The notes beneath the pieces were generated by a model that saw only the letters and a list, made by a program, of their open reading frames with translations, made no database searches and was not told the DNA's origin. This document shows, piece by piece, positions 7,073 through 13,284 of a stretch of DNA of 18,518 nt. Origin of the DNA: an uncultured Ectothiorhodospiraceae bacterium (GTDB lineage Bacteria > Pseudomonadota > Gammaproteobacteria > UBA6429 > Thiohalophilaceae); assembly GCA_947259425.1 (NCBI GenBank), contig CAMYMO010000060.1, positions 1 through 18,518 of the forward strand, in the 5' to 3' direction. How positions within the stretch are numbered: the stretch's first letter is position 1; each line of letters opens with the position of its first letter. The position numbers and the translations under genes were made by a program.

Positions 7073-7645
7073 TTATTTCCTTGATGGCTTTTTACAACAC
7101 AGTTGCACATCCTCACCGCATACAGAGGCAGGTGCTTCGCCAGGATTGCAGATGGTCTCTTTATTGACCGTGCGGCACTGGCTTGATGGGACCTCTGTTA
7201 ATAATCCACTGTGTTTATTGAAATCGATATTGATCAGTTCATTCTCTGGTAAGTTTGGGGGGTACAAAACAACCCGCTCATACATGACCCAGTCGGCCAC
7301 CGAGCTACACCGAGTCACCGAACCTGCCGAAGAAAAGTCGGTGACATAAAACTCCGGATAGTTGCCGCAATGGTGATCATCAATATGTTTTCCTGTGAAA
7401 TAACCGCTGACGTTTAATTTTGTGTTTACCAAAACAATGTGCCGTAACTGATAAATAGGGCTATTGCCGATGGCCTGGACGGCAATAGATTTTCCATCGA
7501 CTGACTCAAGAACCAGTAAAGAACGTCCACAGGGTTCTTGATAATGGGCGGTATACGATTGCGTTTTTCTAGCTGTGCTAAGTTGATAAAGTGCGGTCAG
7601 GGTAAGCACTATCACCGTGAATAAAATGAGCAGTTTCTTGAGCAT
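7073..7645 (-). CDS. Membrane-anchored or secreted cysteine-rich protein, unknown
   Basis: 190 residues from the ATG at 7645, which begins with a strong hydrophobic segment (MLKKLLILFTVIVLTLTALY), acting as an N-terminal anchor or signal. An in-frame GTG at 7726 would place 27 positively charged residues before it; neither start has a good ribosome binding site, and I prefer the one that puts the hydrophobic segment first. The exported part has eight cysteines, five of them in the last 40 residues (SQCRT, ICNPG, VCGEDVQLCCKK), suggesting disulfides in the periplasm. No family is recognised. It is the only minus-strand gene between recX and alaS and looks like an insertion into otherwise conserved order. 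Confidence 0.65.
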   Translation of the reverse strand: MLKKLLILFTVIVLTLTALYQLSTARKTQSYTAHYQEPCGRSLLVLESVDGKSIAVQAIGNSPIYQLRHIVLVNTKLNVSGYFTGKHIDDHHCGNYPEFYVTDFSSAGSVTRCSSVADWVMYERVVLYPPNLPENELINIDFNKHSGLLTEVPSSQCRTVNKETICNPGEAPASVCGEDVQLCCKKPSRK

Positions 7646-7755
7646 GGTAACAAGACTAACGTGATGATACCGACAACGGGTTAGCCTTAGCCTATGAGCG
7701 ATTTTTAAAAGCGGCTTAAATGGCACACAAATTCACAGGATTTTGATTATCAAGC

Positions 7756-7797
7756 CGGTGATTCGTTGTCTAAGCAACTGCCTTGGCGCCATCACCG
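7756..7797. repeat. Inverted repeat in the alaS upstream region
   Basis: CGGTGAT (7756-7762) and ATCACCG (7791-7797) enclose a smaller GTTG/CAAC hairpin and a GGCGCC palindrome. It lies about 100 bases upstream of the predicted alaS -10 box. Function unknown; it could be an operator or the end of an upstream transcript. Confidence 0.3.
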
Positions 7798-7894
7798 AGC
7801 AGCTTTAGCTAACGAAACAAGCCAAATCGATAAAATTCTAAGCATTTATCCGGGATTACACTATATATATGGTAGGCGAATCTCAAAAGTACTA

Positions 7895-7900
7895 TATAAT
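7895..7900 (+). promoter_or_regulatory. Candidate alaS -10 box
   Basis: A perfect TATAAT, 32 bases before the preferred alaS ATG. The -35 position is not well matched, so it could depend on an activator or be only part of the promoter. The transcript would have a leader of about 25 bases. Confidence 0.5.
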
Positions 7901-7931
7901 TGTGCGCTGAATCTCATATATGATTAGACGT

Positions 7932-10559
7932 ATGAAAAGCGCCGACATTAGAACCGCCTTCCTTAATTACTTCGCCGACAAAGGTCATACCATTGTCGAT
8001 TCCAGCTCATTGGTACCGGGCAATGATCCGACCTTATTGTTTACCAATGCCGGTATGGTGCAATTTAAAGACGTATTCCTGGGGCAGGACAAGCGTCACT
8101 ACACGCGTGCGACCAGCTCGCAACGCTGTGTACGCGCCGGCGGCAAACATAATGATCTGGAAAACGTGGGTTATACCGCACGCCACCATACCTTCTTTGA
8201 GATGCTCGGTAATTTCAGCTTTGGCGACTATTTCAAACACGATGCGATCCAATATGCCTGGGAATTCCTGACCGTTACCATGAAACTACCTGCCGACAAA
8301 TTGTGGGTCACGGTTTATCAAGACGATAATGAGGCGGCTGAGATCTGGTTAAACGAGATAGGCATCGATGAATCACGCCTAACGCGCATTGGTGACAAGA
8401 AAGGCGGCAAGAAATACGAAAGCGATAACTTCTGGTCGATGGGCGATACCGGGCCTTGTGGTCCGTGCACCGAAATCTTTTTCGATCATGGGCCTGATGT
8501 CGCAGGTGGGCCGCCAGGAACGCCGGAGGAAGATGGCGATCGTTATATCGAGATATGGAACCTGGTGTTCATGCAATTCAATCGTGATAAAGATGGCACG
8601 ATGAATCCGCTGCCAAAACCTTCGGTCGATACTGGTATGGGTCTGGAACGGCTGGCTGCGGTGATGCAGGGGGTTCATGCTAATTATGAGATCGACTTGT
8701 TTGCGAACTTAATCAAAGCCGCGGCAAAAGCCACCAATACAAACGATCTCGACAACAACTCATTAAAAGTCATTGCCGACCACATTCGCTCCTGTGCGTT
8801 TTTGATCAGTGATGGTGTCGTGCCGTCTAACGAAGGTCGCGGTTATGTGGTGCGTCGTATTATTCGTCGTGCGATTCGCCATGGTCACAAACTGGGTATG
8901 GATAAACCTTTCTTCAGCACCTTAGTCGCAGCCTTAGAGAAAGAAATGGGCGCGGCATACCCCGAGTTAACCAAGAACAAACAGATGATTACCCGTGTCT
9001 TGTTGCAGGAAGAAGAACGCTTTGCAGAAACCTTGGATCAAGGTATGCAGATCCTCGAAGACTCAATCGCCAATTTAAAAGGCAAACAGATTCCGGGCGA
9101 AGTGGTGTTTAAACTATATGATACCTACGGATTCCCGGCGGATTTAACCGCCGACGTTGCACGCGAACGTAAACTCTCAATTGATCAAATGGGCTTTGAC
9201 CAGGCCATGGCCGAACAAAAGAAACGTTCACAGGCCACCGGCAGTTTTGATATCGATTACTCAAAAACCATCGACATTAAAACCGCGACGGAGTTTACCG
9301 GTTATGAACACATCAGTGATCCCGCTGAAGTGATCGCGATCTATAAAGACGGTGAAAAAGCAGATGAACTGAATACAGATGAAGTGGGGATGATGATCTT
9401 AAATCAAACGCCATTTTATGCTGAATCCGGTGGTCAGGTCGGTGACATCGGTACCCTACAAACCAAAGCGGCGACATTTGCTGTGCAAGATACGCAAAAA
9501 CAGGGTAATGATGTATTTGGCCATTTAGGTTTGGTCAGTAAAGGCAGCTTTAAAGTCGGCGACAAGGTTACTGCACAGATTAATGACGATCGCCGTCAGG
9601 ATATTAAATACAATCACTCGGCCACGCATTTAATGCACGCAGCGTTACGTCATGTTTTAGGCGATCATGTACAACAAAAAGGCTCGTTATGCGATGCTGA
9701 ACGATTGCGTTTTGACTTCTCACACTTTGAGCCGGTTACCCCTGAGCAAATTAAAGCCATTGAAGACATGGTTAACGAACACATTCGTTTAAACCATGAG
9801 GTGGAAACCAACTTAATGTCGCAAGATGAGGCGATCAACAGTGGCGCGATGGCCTTGTTCGGTGAGAAGTACGGCGATACGGTCCGGGTGTTAAAGATGA
9901 GTGAGTTCTCTATCGAATTATGTGGTGGTACACACGTAAATCGCACTGGTGACATTGGCGTGTTTAAAATTATTAATGAAACCGGCATTGCTGCCGGGGT
10001 GCGACGCATTGAGGCCGTGACCGGTAAAGGTGCCTTAGCCTGGTTAGAAAACCATGAGCAGCAACTCAATACCATTGCCGGTTTAGTCAAAGGTTCAACC
10101 GAGGATGCCAGCGACAAGGTGAGACAACTGGTTGAGCGTAGCAAACAACTTGAAAAAGAACTGGAACAGTTAAAAGGTAAGCTGGCCTCCAGTGCCGGTA
10201 GTGACCTGGCCTCACAGGCACAGGAGATCGATGGTATTAATGTATTGGCGGCTAAACTCGATGGCGCCGATCGCAAAACCCTGATGTCGACCATGGACCA
10301 GTTAAAAAATAAACTCGGTAATGCTGCGGTCGTGTTGGCAGCCGTTGAAGGTGACAAGATCAGCCTGGTGGCCGGTGTGACCAAAGATGAAACCAAGCGC
10401 ATTAAAGCCGGCGACCTGGTCAATGTGGTTGCGCAGCAAGTTGGCGGAAAAGGCGGTGGTCGACCCGATATGGCGCAAGCCGGCGGTAATAACCCGGCGG
10501 CACTCGATAGTGCATTAGCAGCGGTACCTGAGTGGGTTAAGTCACAACTTGGCGCATAG
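7932..10559 (+). CDS. alaS: Alanyl-tRNA synthetase
   Basis: 875 residues, against 876 in E. coli. The enzyme joins alanine to tRNA-Ala in the cytoplasm and edits mischarged Ser and Gly. In order: the class II aminoacylation domain (ADIRTAFLNYFADKGHT, SSSLVPGNDPTLLFTNAGM, then the TARHHTFFEMLGNFSFGDYF region); the tRNA-recognition helices; the editing domain with zinc ligands HSATH (about 561-565) and CGGTH (about 663-667); and the C-terminal C-Ala domain with the glycine-rich GGKGGGRPDMAQAGG. The start at 7932 (MKSADIR) aligns with known AlaS proteins; an in-frame ATG at 7920 would add MIRR. Neither start has a clear Shine-Dalgarno site. lysC begins 83 bases downstream with no terminator between, so they may be cotranscribed. 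Confidence 0.97.
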   Translation: MKSADIRTAFLNYFADKGHTIVDSSSLVPGNDPTLLFTNAGMVQFKDVFLGQDKRHYTRATSSQRCVRAGGKHNDLENVGYTARHHTFFEMLGNFSFGDYFKHDAIQYAWEFLTVTMKLPADKLWVTVYQDDNEAAEIWLNEIGIDESRLTRIGDKKGGKKYESDNFWSMGDTGPCGPCTEIFFDHGPDVAGGPPGTPEEDGDRYIEIWNLVFMQFNRDKDGTMNPLPKPSVDTGMGLERLAAVMQGVHANYEIDLFANLIKAAAKATNTNDLDNNSLKVIADHIRSCAFLISDGVVPSNEGRGYVVRRIIRRAIRHGHKLGMDKPFFSTLVAALEKEMGAAYPELTKNKQMITRVLLQEEERFAETLDQGMQILEDSIANLKGKQIPGEVVFKLYDTYGFPADLTADVARERKLSIDQMGFDQAMAEQKKRSQATGSFDIDYSKTIDIKTATEFTGYEHISDPAEVIAIYKDGEKADELNTDEVGMMILNQTPFYAESGGQVGDIGTLQTKAATFAVQDTQKQGNDVFGHLGLVSKGSFKVGDKVTAQINDDRRQDIKYNHSATHLMHAALRHVLGDHVQQKGSLCDAERLRFDFSHFEPVTPEQIKAIEDMVNEHIRLNHEVETNLMSQDEAINSGAMALFGEKYGDTVRVLKMSEFSIELCGGTHVNRTGDIGVFKIINETGIAAGVRRIEAVTGKGALAWLENHEQQLNTIAGLVKGSTEDASDKVRQLVERSKQLEKELEQLKGKLASSAGSDLASQAQEIDGINVLAAKLDGADRKTLMSTMDQLKNKLGNAAVVLAAVEGDKISLVAGVTKDETKRIKAGDLVNVVAQQVGGKGGGRPDMAQAGGNNPAALDSALAAVPEWVKSQLGA

Positions 10560-10642
10560 TCGTTAACAGAACTTTCATTTTTACCCTATTTAGTGTTTAA
10601 TCAGCGCCTTTTTTGGCCCATGTAATTAATCAGACTGACTTT

Positions 10643-11875
10643 ATGGCATTAATTGTTCAAAAATACGGCGGGACTTCCGTCGGCTCCGTCGAAAAGATCG
10701 AAGGTGTCGCGCAGAAAGTGATCGCAACGGCAGAGCAGGGCAACGATGTCATTGTCGTGGTGTCAGCCATGTCGGGCGAAACCAACCGACTGATTGAGCT
10801 CGCCAAGCAAATTGGTGAATGTCCTGAGCCGCGTGAATATGATGTTTTGGTATCAACCGGCGAGCAGGTCACGATTGCGTTGTTGAGTATGGCGATCATG
10901 AAATACGGCCACAAAGCCAAGTCATACACGGGTGGACAGGTCCACATTCGTACTGATAATGCCCATACCAAGGCACGTATCCTCGATATCGACGAAGCCA
11001 AGGTTCGGGCGGATTTAGAGGCTGGAAACATCATTGTGGTGGCAGGGTTCCAGGGTATGGATGAAAATGGCAACATCACAACGCTGGGCCGAGGTGGCTC
11101 GGATACGACCGCCGTGGCCATGGCCGCGGCCTTAAATGCCAATGAATGCCAAATTTATACCGATGTGGATGGTGTCTATACGACCGACCCACGGGTGGTG
11201 GCCAGCGCTCGTCGCCTGGAAAAAATAACGTTTGAAGAAATGCTGGAAATGGCCAGTTTGGGTTCAAAAGTGCTGCAAATCCGTGCAGTCGAATTTGCTG
11301 GGAAATATGGTGTCCCTTTGCGAGTATTACACTCGACCGAGGACGGCCCAGGCACGTTGATTACCTATGAAAATGAGGGTGAAACAATGGAAGAAGCAGT
11401 CATCTCAGGCATCGCGTTTAATCGCGATGAAGCCGAATTGACCATTACGGGCGTACCGGATCAACCGGGGATCGCCTATCAAATACTTGGGCCCATTGGC
11501 GAGGCGAATGTTGAAGTCGATATGATCATCCAAAACGTGGGTGCTGACGGCTGTACGGATTTCACCTTTACCGTTCACCGCAATGATTATCAAAAAGCCT
11601 TTGAGATCCTTGAGAAAACTTCGCAAAAATTAGGTGCCCGCGAGGTGTCAGGTGATGATACAATTGTTAAAATATCCCTTGTAGGAGTAGGGATGCGTTC
11701 TCATGCTGGAATTGCGAGCACCATGTTCAAGACCCTGGCGGATGACAGCATCAATATCCGCATGATATCGACCTCCGAAATTAAGATTTCGGTCGTTGTG
11801 GATGAAAAATATACGGAGCTGGCGGTACGGGCTCTACATAAGGCATTTGATCTTGAGGAAAAGCCTGCCGCTTAG
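10643..11875 (+). CDS. lysC: Aspartate kinase (alpha/beta type)
   Basis: 410 residues, the size of the monofunctional lysine/threonine-controlled aspartokinases. It phosphorylates aspartate, the first step to lysine, methionine, threonine and diaminopimelate. The kinase domain begins IVQKYGGTSVG and holds TTLGRGGSDTTAVA and YTDVDGVYTTDPR, the nucleotide- and aspartate-binding segments. Two ACT domains follow from about residue 255 (ELTITGVPDQPGIAYQIL and KISLVGVGMRSHAGIAS) for feedback control by amino acids. The start at 10643 (MALIVQKYGG) matches the family; the longer frame from a TTG at 10613 has no support. There is no clear ribosome binding site for this start. The position between alaS and csrA is as in Pseudomonas-type genomes. 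Confidence 0.96.
   Translation: MALIVQKYGGTSVGSVEKIEGVAQKVIATAEQGNDVIVVVSAMSGETNRLIELAKQIGECPEPREYDVLVSTGEQVTIALLSMAIMKYGHKAKSYTGGQVHIRTDNAHTKARILDIDEAKVRADLEAGNIIVVAGFQGMDENGNITTLGRGGSDTTAVAMAAALNANECQIYTDVDGVYTTDPRVVASARRLEKITFEEMLEMASLGSKVLQIRAVEFAGKYGVPLRVLHSTEDGPGTLITYENEGETMEEAVISGIAFNRDEAELTITGVPDQPGIAYQILGPIGEANVEVDMIIQNVGADGCTDFTFTVHRNDYQKAFEILEKTSQKLGAREVSGDDTIVKISLVGVGMRSHAGIASTMFKTLADDSINIRMISTSEIKISVVVDEKYTELAVRALHKAFDLEEKPAA
11387..11875 (+). CDS. Internal in-frame start: probable aspartate kinase beta subunit
   Basis: The ATG at codon 249 of lysC is preceded by GAGGGTG, 5 bases away, a much better ribosome binding site than that of the full-length protein. The product, 162 residues beginning MEEAVISGIAF, would be just the two ACT domains. 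In the alpha2beta2 aspartokinases of Corynebacterium and Bacillus the regulatory subunit is made from such an internal start, and in Corynebacterium the small subunit begins with almost the same words (MEEAV). Production here is inferred. Confidence 0.55.
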   Translation: MEEAVISGIAFNRDEAELTITGVPDQPGIAYQILGPIGEANVEVDMIIQNVGADGCTDFTFTVHRNDYQKAFEILEKTSQKLGAREVSGDDTIVKISLVGVGMRSHAGIASTMFKTLADDSINIRMISTSEIKISVVVDEKYTELAVRALHKAFDLEEKPAA

Positions 11876-11950
11876 AGCGGGTTTATTAAGGTTAAAGTTT
11901 AACAAGGCGCGGTCGATACCCTTTAATGAGCGTGCCACAGTATGCATGGA

Positions 11951-11989
11951 ATGCGCGAATAATGTTTAGGACTAACACTTTTAGGAGAC
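11951..11989 (+). promoter_or_regulatory. Candidate CsrA sites in the csrA leader
   Basis: GGA motifs occur at TGGA (near 11947-11950), AGGA (near 11967-11971) and AGGA in the csrA Shine-Dalgarno (near 11982-11986). CsrA dimers bind paired GGA sites, one of which usually covers the Shine-Dalgarno; csrA autoregulation is known in E. coli. The sites are visible; regulation is inferred. Confidence 0.4.
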
Positions 11990-11996
11990 GAGAAAT

Positions 11997-12182
11997 ATGT
12001 TGATATTGACACGACGTGTAGGTGAAACGCTCATGATTGGCGACGAAGTTACGGTCACTGTATTAGGTGTAAAAGGTAACCAGGTTCGCATCGGCGTCAA
12101 TGCTCCTAAAGAAGTTTCCGTTCATCGCGAAGAAATCTACGAACGCATCAAAAACGAACAAACCGAAGCCAAACAAGGCTAG
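11997..12182 (+). CDS. csrA: Carbon storage regulator CsrA (RsmA)
   Basis: 61 residues, as in other gammaproteobacteria. CsrA is a small homodimeric RNA-binding protein that controls translation and stability of mRNAs for carbon metabolism, motility and biofilm formation by binding GGA motifs. The sequence MLILTRRVGETLMIGDEV is nearly invariant. It includes the beta-1 RNA-contact residues (Leu4 and Arg6-Arg7 region), and VSVHREEIYERI holds the second contact region around Arg44. The ribosome binding site TTAGGAG is about 8 bases before the ATG and contains an AGGA, so self-repression is plausible. It is followed by tRNA-Ser, the same neighbour as in E. coli. Confidence 0.98.
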   Translation: MLILTRRVGETLMIGDEVTVTVLGVKGNQVRIGVNAPKEVSVHREEIYERIKNEQTEAKQG

Positions 12183-12214
12183 TTTTACCCCGTTCTCTGA
12201 ACTACTCGAAGCAC

Positions 12215-12243
12215 TTTACCTAAACGGCATCTCGCTGTATCCT
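12215..12243 (+). promoter_or_regulatory. Candidate promoter of tRNA-Ser
   Basis: TTTACC (12215-12220), a 17-base spacer and TATCCT (12238-12243), four of six matches in each box. A GC-rich stretch follows the -10, as expected for a stringently controlled stable-RNA promoter. The leader before the tRNA would be about 40 bases. Confidence 0.5.
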
Positions 12244-12289
12244 AGCCGGCCTTGCGGGTATGCACTCGCATGGAACGAGTTGAATATCT

Positions 12290-12383
12290 GGAGAAATGGC
12301 CGAGTTGGCTGAAGGCGCTCCCCTGCTAAGGGAGTATGGGGTTTATAGCTCCATCGAGGGTTCGAATCCCTCTTTCTCCGCCA
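12290..12383 (+). tRNA. tRNA-Ser (anticodon GCT)
   Basis: 94 bases with encoded CCA. The acceptor stem GGAGAAA pairs with TTTCTCC, the discriminator is G, and the anticodon stem CTCCC/GGGAG encloses CTGCTAA, giving GCT for AGC/AGU serine codons. A long variable arm (TGGGGTTTATAGCTCCA) is as required for class II tRNA-Ser, and the T arm is GAGGGTTCGAATCCCTC. Its place after csrA matches serV of E. coli. The 3' end is duplicated twice downstream. Confidence 0.97.
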
Positions 12384-12410
12384 TATCAATAGCGGATTTG
12401 AACCCTCGAT
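12353..12410 (+). repeat. Inverted copy of the tRNA-Ser T arm directly after the tRNA
   Basis: ATCGAGGGTTCGAATCC (12353-12369), inside the tRNA, is followed by GGATTTGAACCCTCGAT (12394-12410), its reverse complement except one position that becomes a G-U pair in RNA. A precursor transcript could therefore form a 17-pair stem that competes with T-arm folding. The same complement recurs in both downstream copies. Confidence 0.85.
12368..12410 (+). repeat. tRNA-Ser 3'-end repeat, copy 1 (native)
   Basis: 43 bases beginning CCCTCTTTCTCCGCCA (3' part of tRNA-Ser with CCA) and running through the flank ATATCAATAGC to the T-arm complement ending CCCTCGAT. This copy is part of the functional tRNA gene. 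Confidence 0.9.
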
Positions 12411-12494
12411 TTATATCAGTGGTTAAATGGCAGACCGAATGACCGTAGCGCAGCGTAGGGAATCCTGCATGAAGCCGAAGGCTTCGAAGCAGGG
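12411..12494 (+). other. Array spacer A: hairpin-rich segment
   Basis: 84 bases between repeat copies 1 and 2. It contains CCTGC (12464-12468) pairing with GCAGG (12489-12493) around an inner GAAGCC-GAA-GGCTTC hairpin. It also contains GGTTAAATGGC (12421-12431), which matches 9 of 11 bases of the tRNA-Ser 5' end. From there to the CCA of copy 2 is 90 bases, close to the tRNA length, so this may be a rearranged tRNA-Ser duplicate. No coding capacity is seen. Confidence 0.6.
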
Positions 12495-12537
12495 CCCTCT
12501 TTCTCCGCCATATCAATAACGGATTTGAACCCTCGAT
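12495..12537 (+). repeat. tRNA-Ser 3'-end repeat, copy 2
   Basis: 43 bases, one mismatch to copy 1 (AAC for AGC before GGATTTG). Starts 127 bases after copy 1 and includes the tRNA-derived CTCTTTCTCCGCCA without an intact tRNA in front. Confidence 0.92.
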
Positions 12538-12628
12538 TTAAATAGAGGTTCGACCGCAAACAAATGTTTGCGGAACGCCAAGCGAAGCGCGGCGGCCCCG
12601 AAGGGGTGAGAGCGTTAGCTCGAATAAT
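12538..12628 (+). other. Array spacer B: three-hairpin segment
   Basis: 91 bases between repeat copies 2 and 3, unlike spacer A in most of its sequence. It has three clear hairpins in a row: CCGCAAAC-AAAT-GTTTGCGG (12554-12573), CCCC-GAA-GGGG (12596-12606) and GAGC-GTTA-GCTC (12610-12621), plus GAGGTTCGA (from 12545), which resembles a T arm. No ORF with a ribosome binding site is seen. Confidence 0.6.
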
Positions 12629-12671
12629 CCCTCTTTCTCCGCCATATCAATAGCGGATTTGAACCCTCGAT
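12629..12671 (+). repeat. tRNA-Ser 3'-end repeat, copy 3
   Basis: 43 bases identical to copy 1, starting 134 bases after copy 2 and running directly into the terminator. The AATCC before CTCTTTCTCC extends the match to the tRNA slightly further than in copy 2. Confidence 0.92.
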
Positions 12672-12675
12672 AGAT

Positions 12676-12707
12676 AAAACGGACCCAAATGGGTCCGTTT
12701 TGCTTTA
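12676..12707 (+). terminator. Rho-independent terminator after the tRNA-Ser array
   Basis: AAAACGGACCC-AAAT-GGGTCCGTTTT, a perfect 11-bp stem with a T-rich tail. Its place after copy 3 implies that tRNA-Ser and the whole array are one transcript. Confidence 0.9.
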
Positions 12708-12725
12708 ATAAGATCAGTTCCCTCC

Positions 12726-12830
12726 CACATTTAATTCCCTCTCCCTCCGGGAGACGACTGCATGGACGCAGGAGGTAGGGCGACGCAGGATGCCAAAGTC
12801 GAGGGCCAGGGCGCCCCCTCTATTGATTTT
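12726..12830. repeat. Possible dispersed intergenic element (GC-rich, GGA-rich)
   Basis: A segment more GC-rich than its surroundings, with CTCCCTCCGGGAG near 12750 and a phrase of the kind GGACGCAGGAGGTAGGGCGA, then GCAGGATGCCAAAGTCGAGG and GGGCGCCCC. Similar wording is familiar from repeated intergenic elements of gammaproteobacteria. I cannot show other copies from this window. It holds several GGA motifs, but no clear small-RNA promoter. Confidence 0.35.
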
Positions 12831-12880
12831 TTTGAGGGGCATGATAAGGGGATTACCAGGATCTTCCACTTATTTTCCCA

Positions 12881-12908
12881 TTGGAAAACCCTGATAAATC
12901 TGTATAAT
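12881..12908 (+). promoter_or_regulatory. Promoter of tRNA-Arg
   Basis: TTGGAA (12881-12886), a 16-base spacer and a perfect TATAAT (12903-12908), followed by a C-rich discriminator. Transcription would begin a few bases before the tRNA 5' end. Confidence 0.75.
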
Positions 12909-12921
12909 CCCCATCTTCCAA

Positions 12922-12998
12922 GCGCCCGTAGCTCAGCTGGATAGAGTACCTGGCTACGAACCAGGCGGTCGGGCGTTCGAATCGCTCCGGGCGCGCCA
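12922..12998 (+). tRNA. tRNA-Arg (anticodon ACG)
   Basis: 77 bases with encoded CCA. The acceptor GCGCCCG pairs with CGGGCGC, the discriminator is G, the D arm is GCTCAGCTGGATAGAGT, and the anticodon stem CCTGG/CCAGG encloses CTACGAA (ACG, read as ICG after deamination by TadA, for CGU/CGC/CGA). The T loop is GTTCGAATC. This corresponds to argV-type genes after serV in E. coli, but only one copy is present here. Confidence 0.97.
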
Positions 12999-13004
12999 TA
13001 TCTC

Positions 13005-13037
13005 AAAAAGGCCTGCAACTTTGTTGCGGGCCTTTTT
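13005..13037 (+). terminator. Rho-independent terminator of tRNA-Arg
   Basis: GGCCTGCAA / TTGCGGGCC stem (one wobble or mismatch) with a short loop, flanked by A5 and T5, beginning 7 bases after the CCA. Confidence 0.9.
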
Positions 13038-13284
13038 CGTTTCTAATCTCCTACCTATCGCCAATTTATCCTCACGGGTGCGTTTTCTCCTCGTCAACAT
13101 AACCCGTTATTGTTAATCTCAATAAAGATAAAATTTACTCTGAAATATAAGTGCATGTTAATAGAACAGGTATTGATAGTAATGCTTGACTCAATAACTG
13201 ATCACATTGGGAATAAGGTATTTTCGTTAATTGACAGCATTCCTAATAATTGAGATTCGCTAACTAGACTAACAAGGATGGTCG

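Noticed and set aside
9665..10423. 252-residue frame antisense to alaS
   Set aside because: It is wholly inside the secure alaS gene, is Ser/Leu/Pro-rich as shadow frames are, and has no ribosome binding site.
10613..10642. TTG start 10 codons upstream for lysC
   Set aside because: The added residues are absent from the family, whose proteins begin at MALIVQKYGG.
10657..11142. 161-residue frame antisense to lysC
   Set aside because: Shadow of the conserved kinase domain coding sequence.
12368..12671. CRISPR array
   Set aside because: There are only three repeats of 43 bp, spacers are 84 and 91 bp with strong internal hairpins, the first repeat lies inside a tRNA gene, and no cas genes are present.
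12731..13018. Minus-strand 95-residue frame containing GAIRTPDRLVRSQVLYPAELRA
   Set aside because: This is the well-known false translation of the antisense of a tRNA gene, here tRNA-Arg (12922-12998).
13115..13257. 9-bp inverted repeats AATCTCAAT / ATTGAGATT around a 143-bp AT-rich segment, considered as a small transposable element
   Set aside because: Arms this short are expected about once by chance in a region of this size, and no target duplication is visible.
13231..13259. TTGACA at 13231 as a promoter for the broken small gene
   Set aside because: The -10 position at 16-18 bases spacing is poor (GATTCG), so only half a promoter is present.
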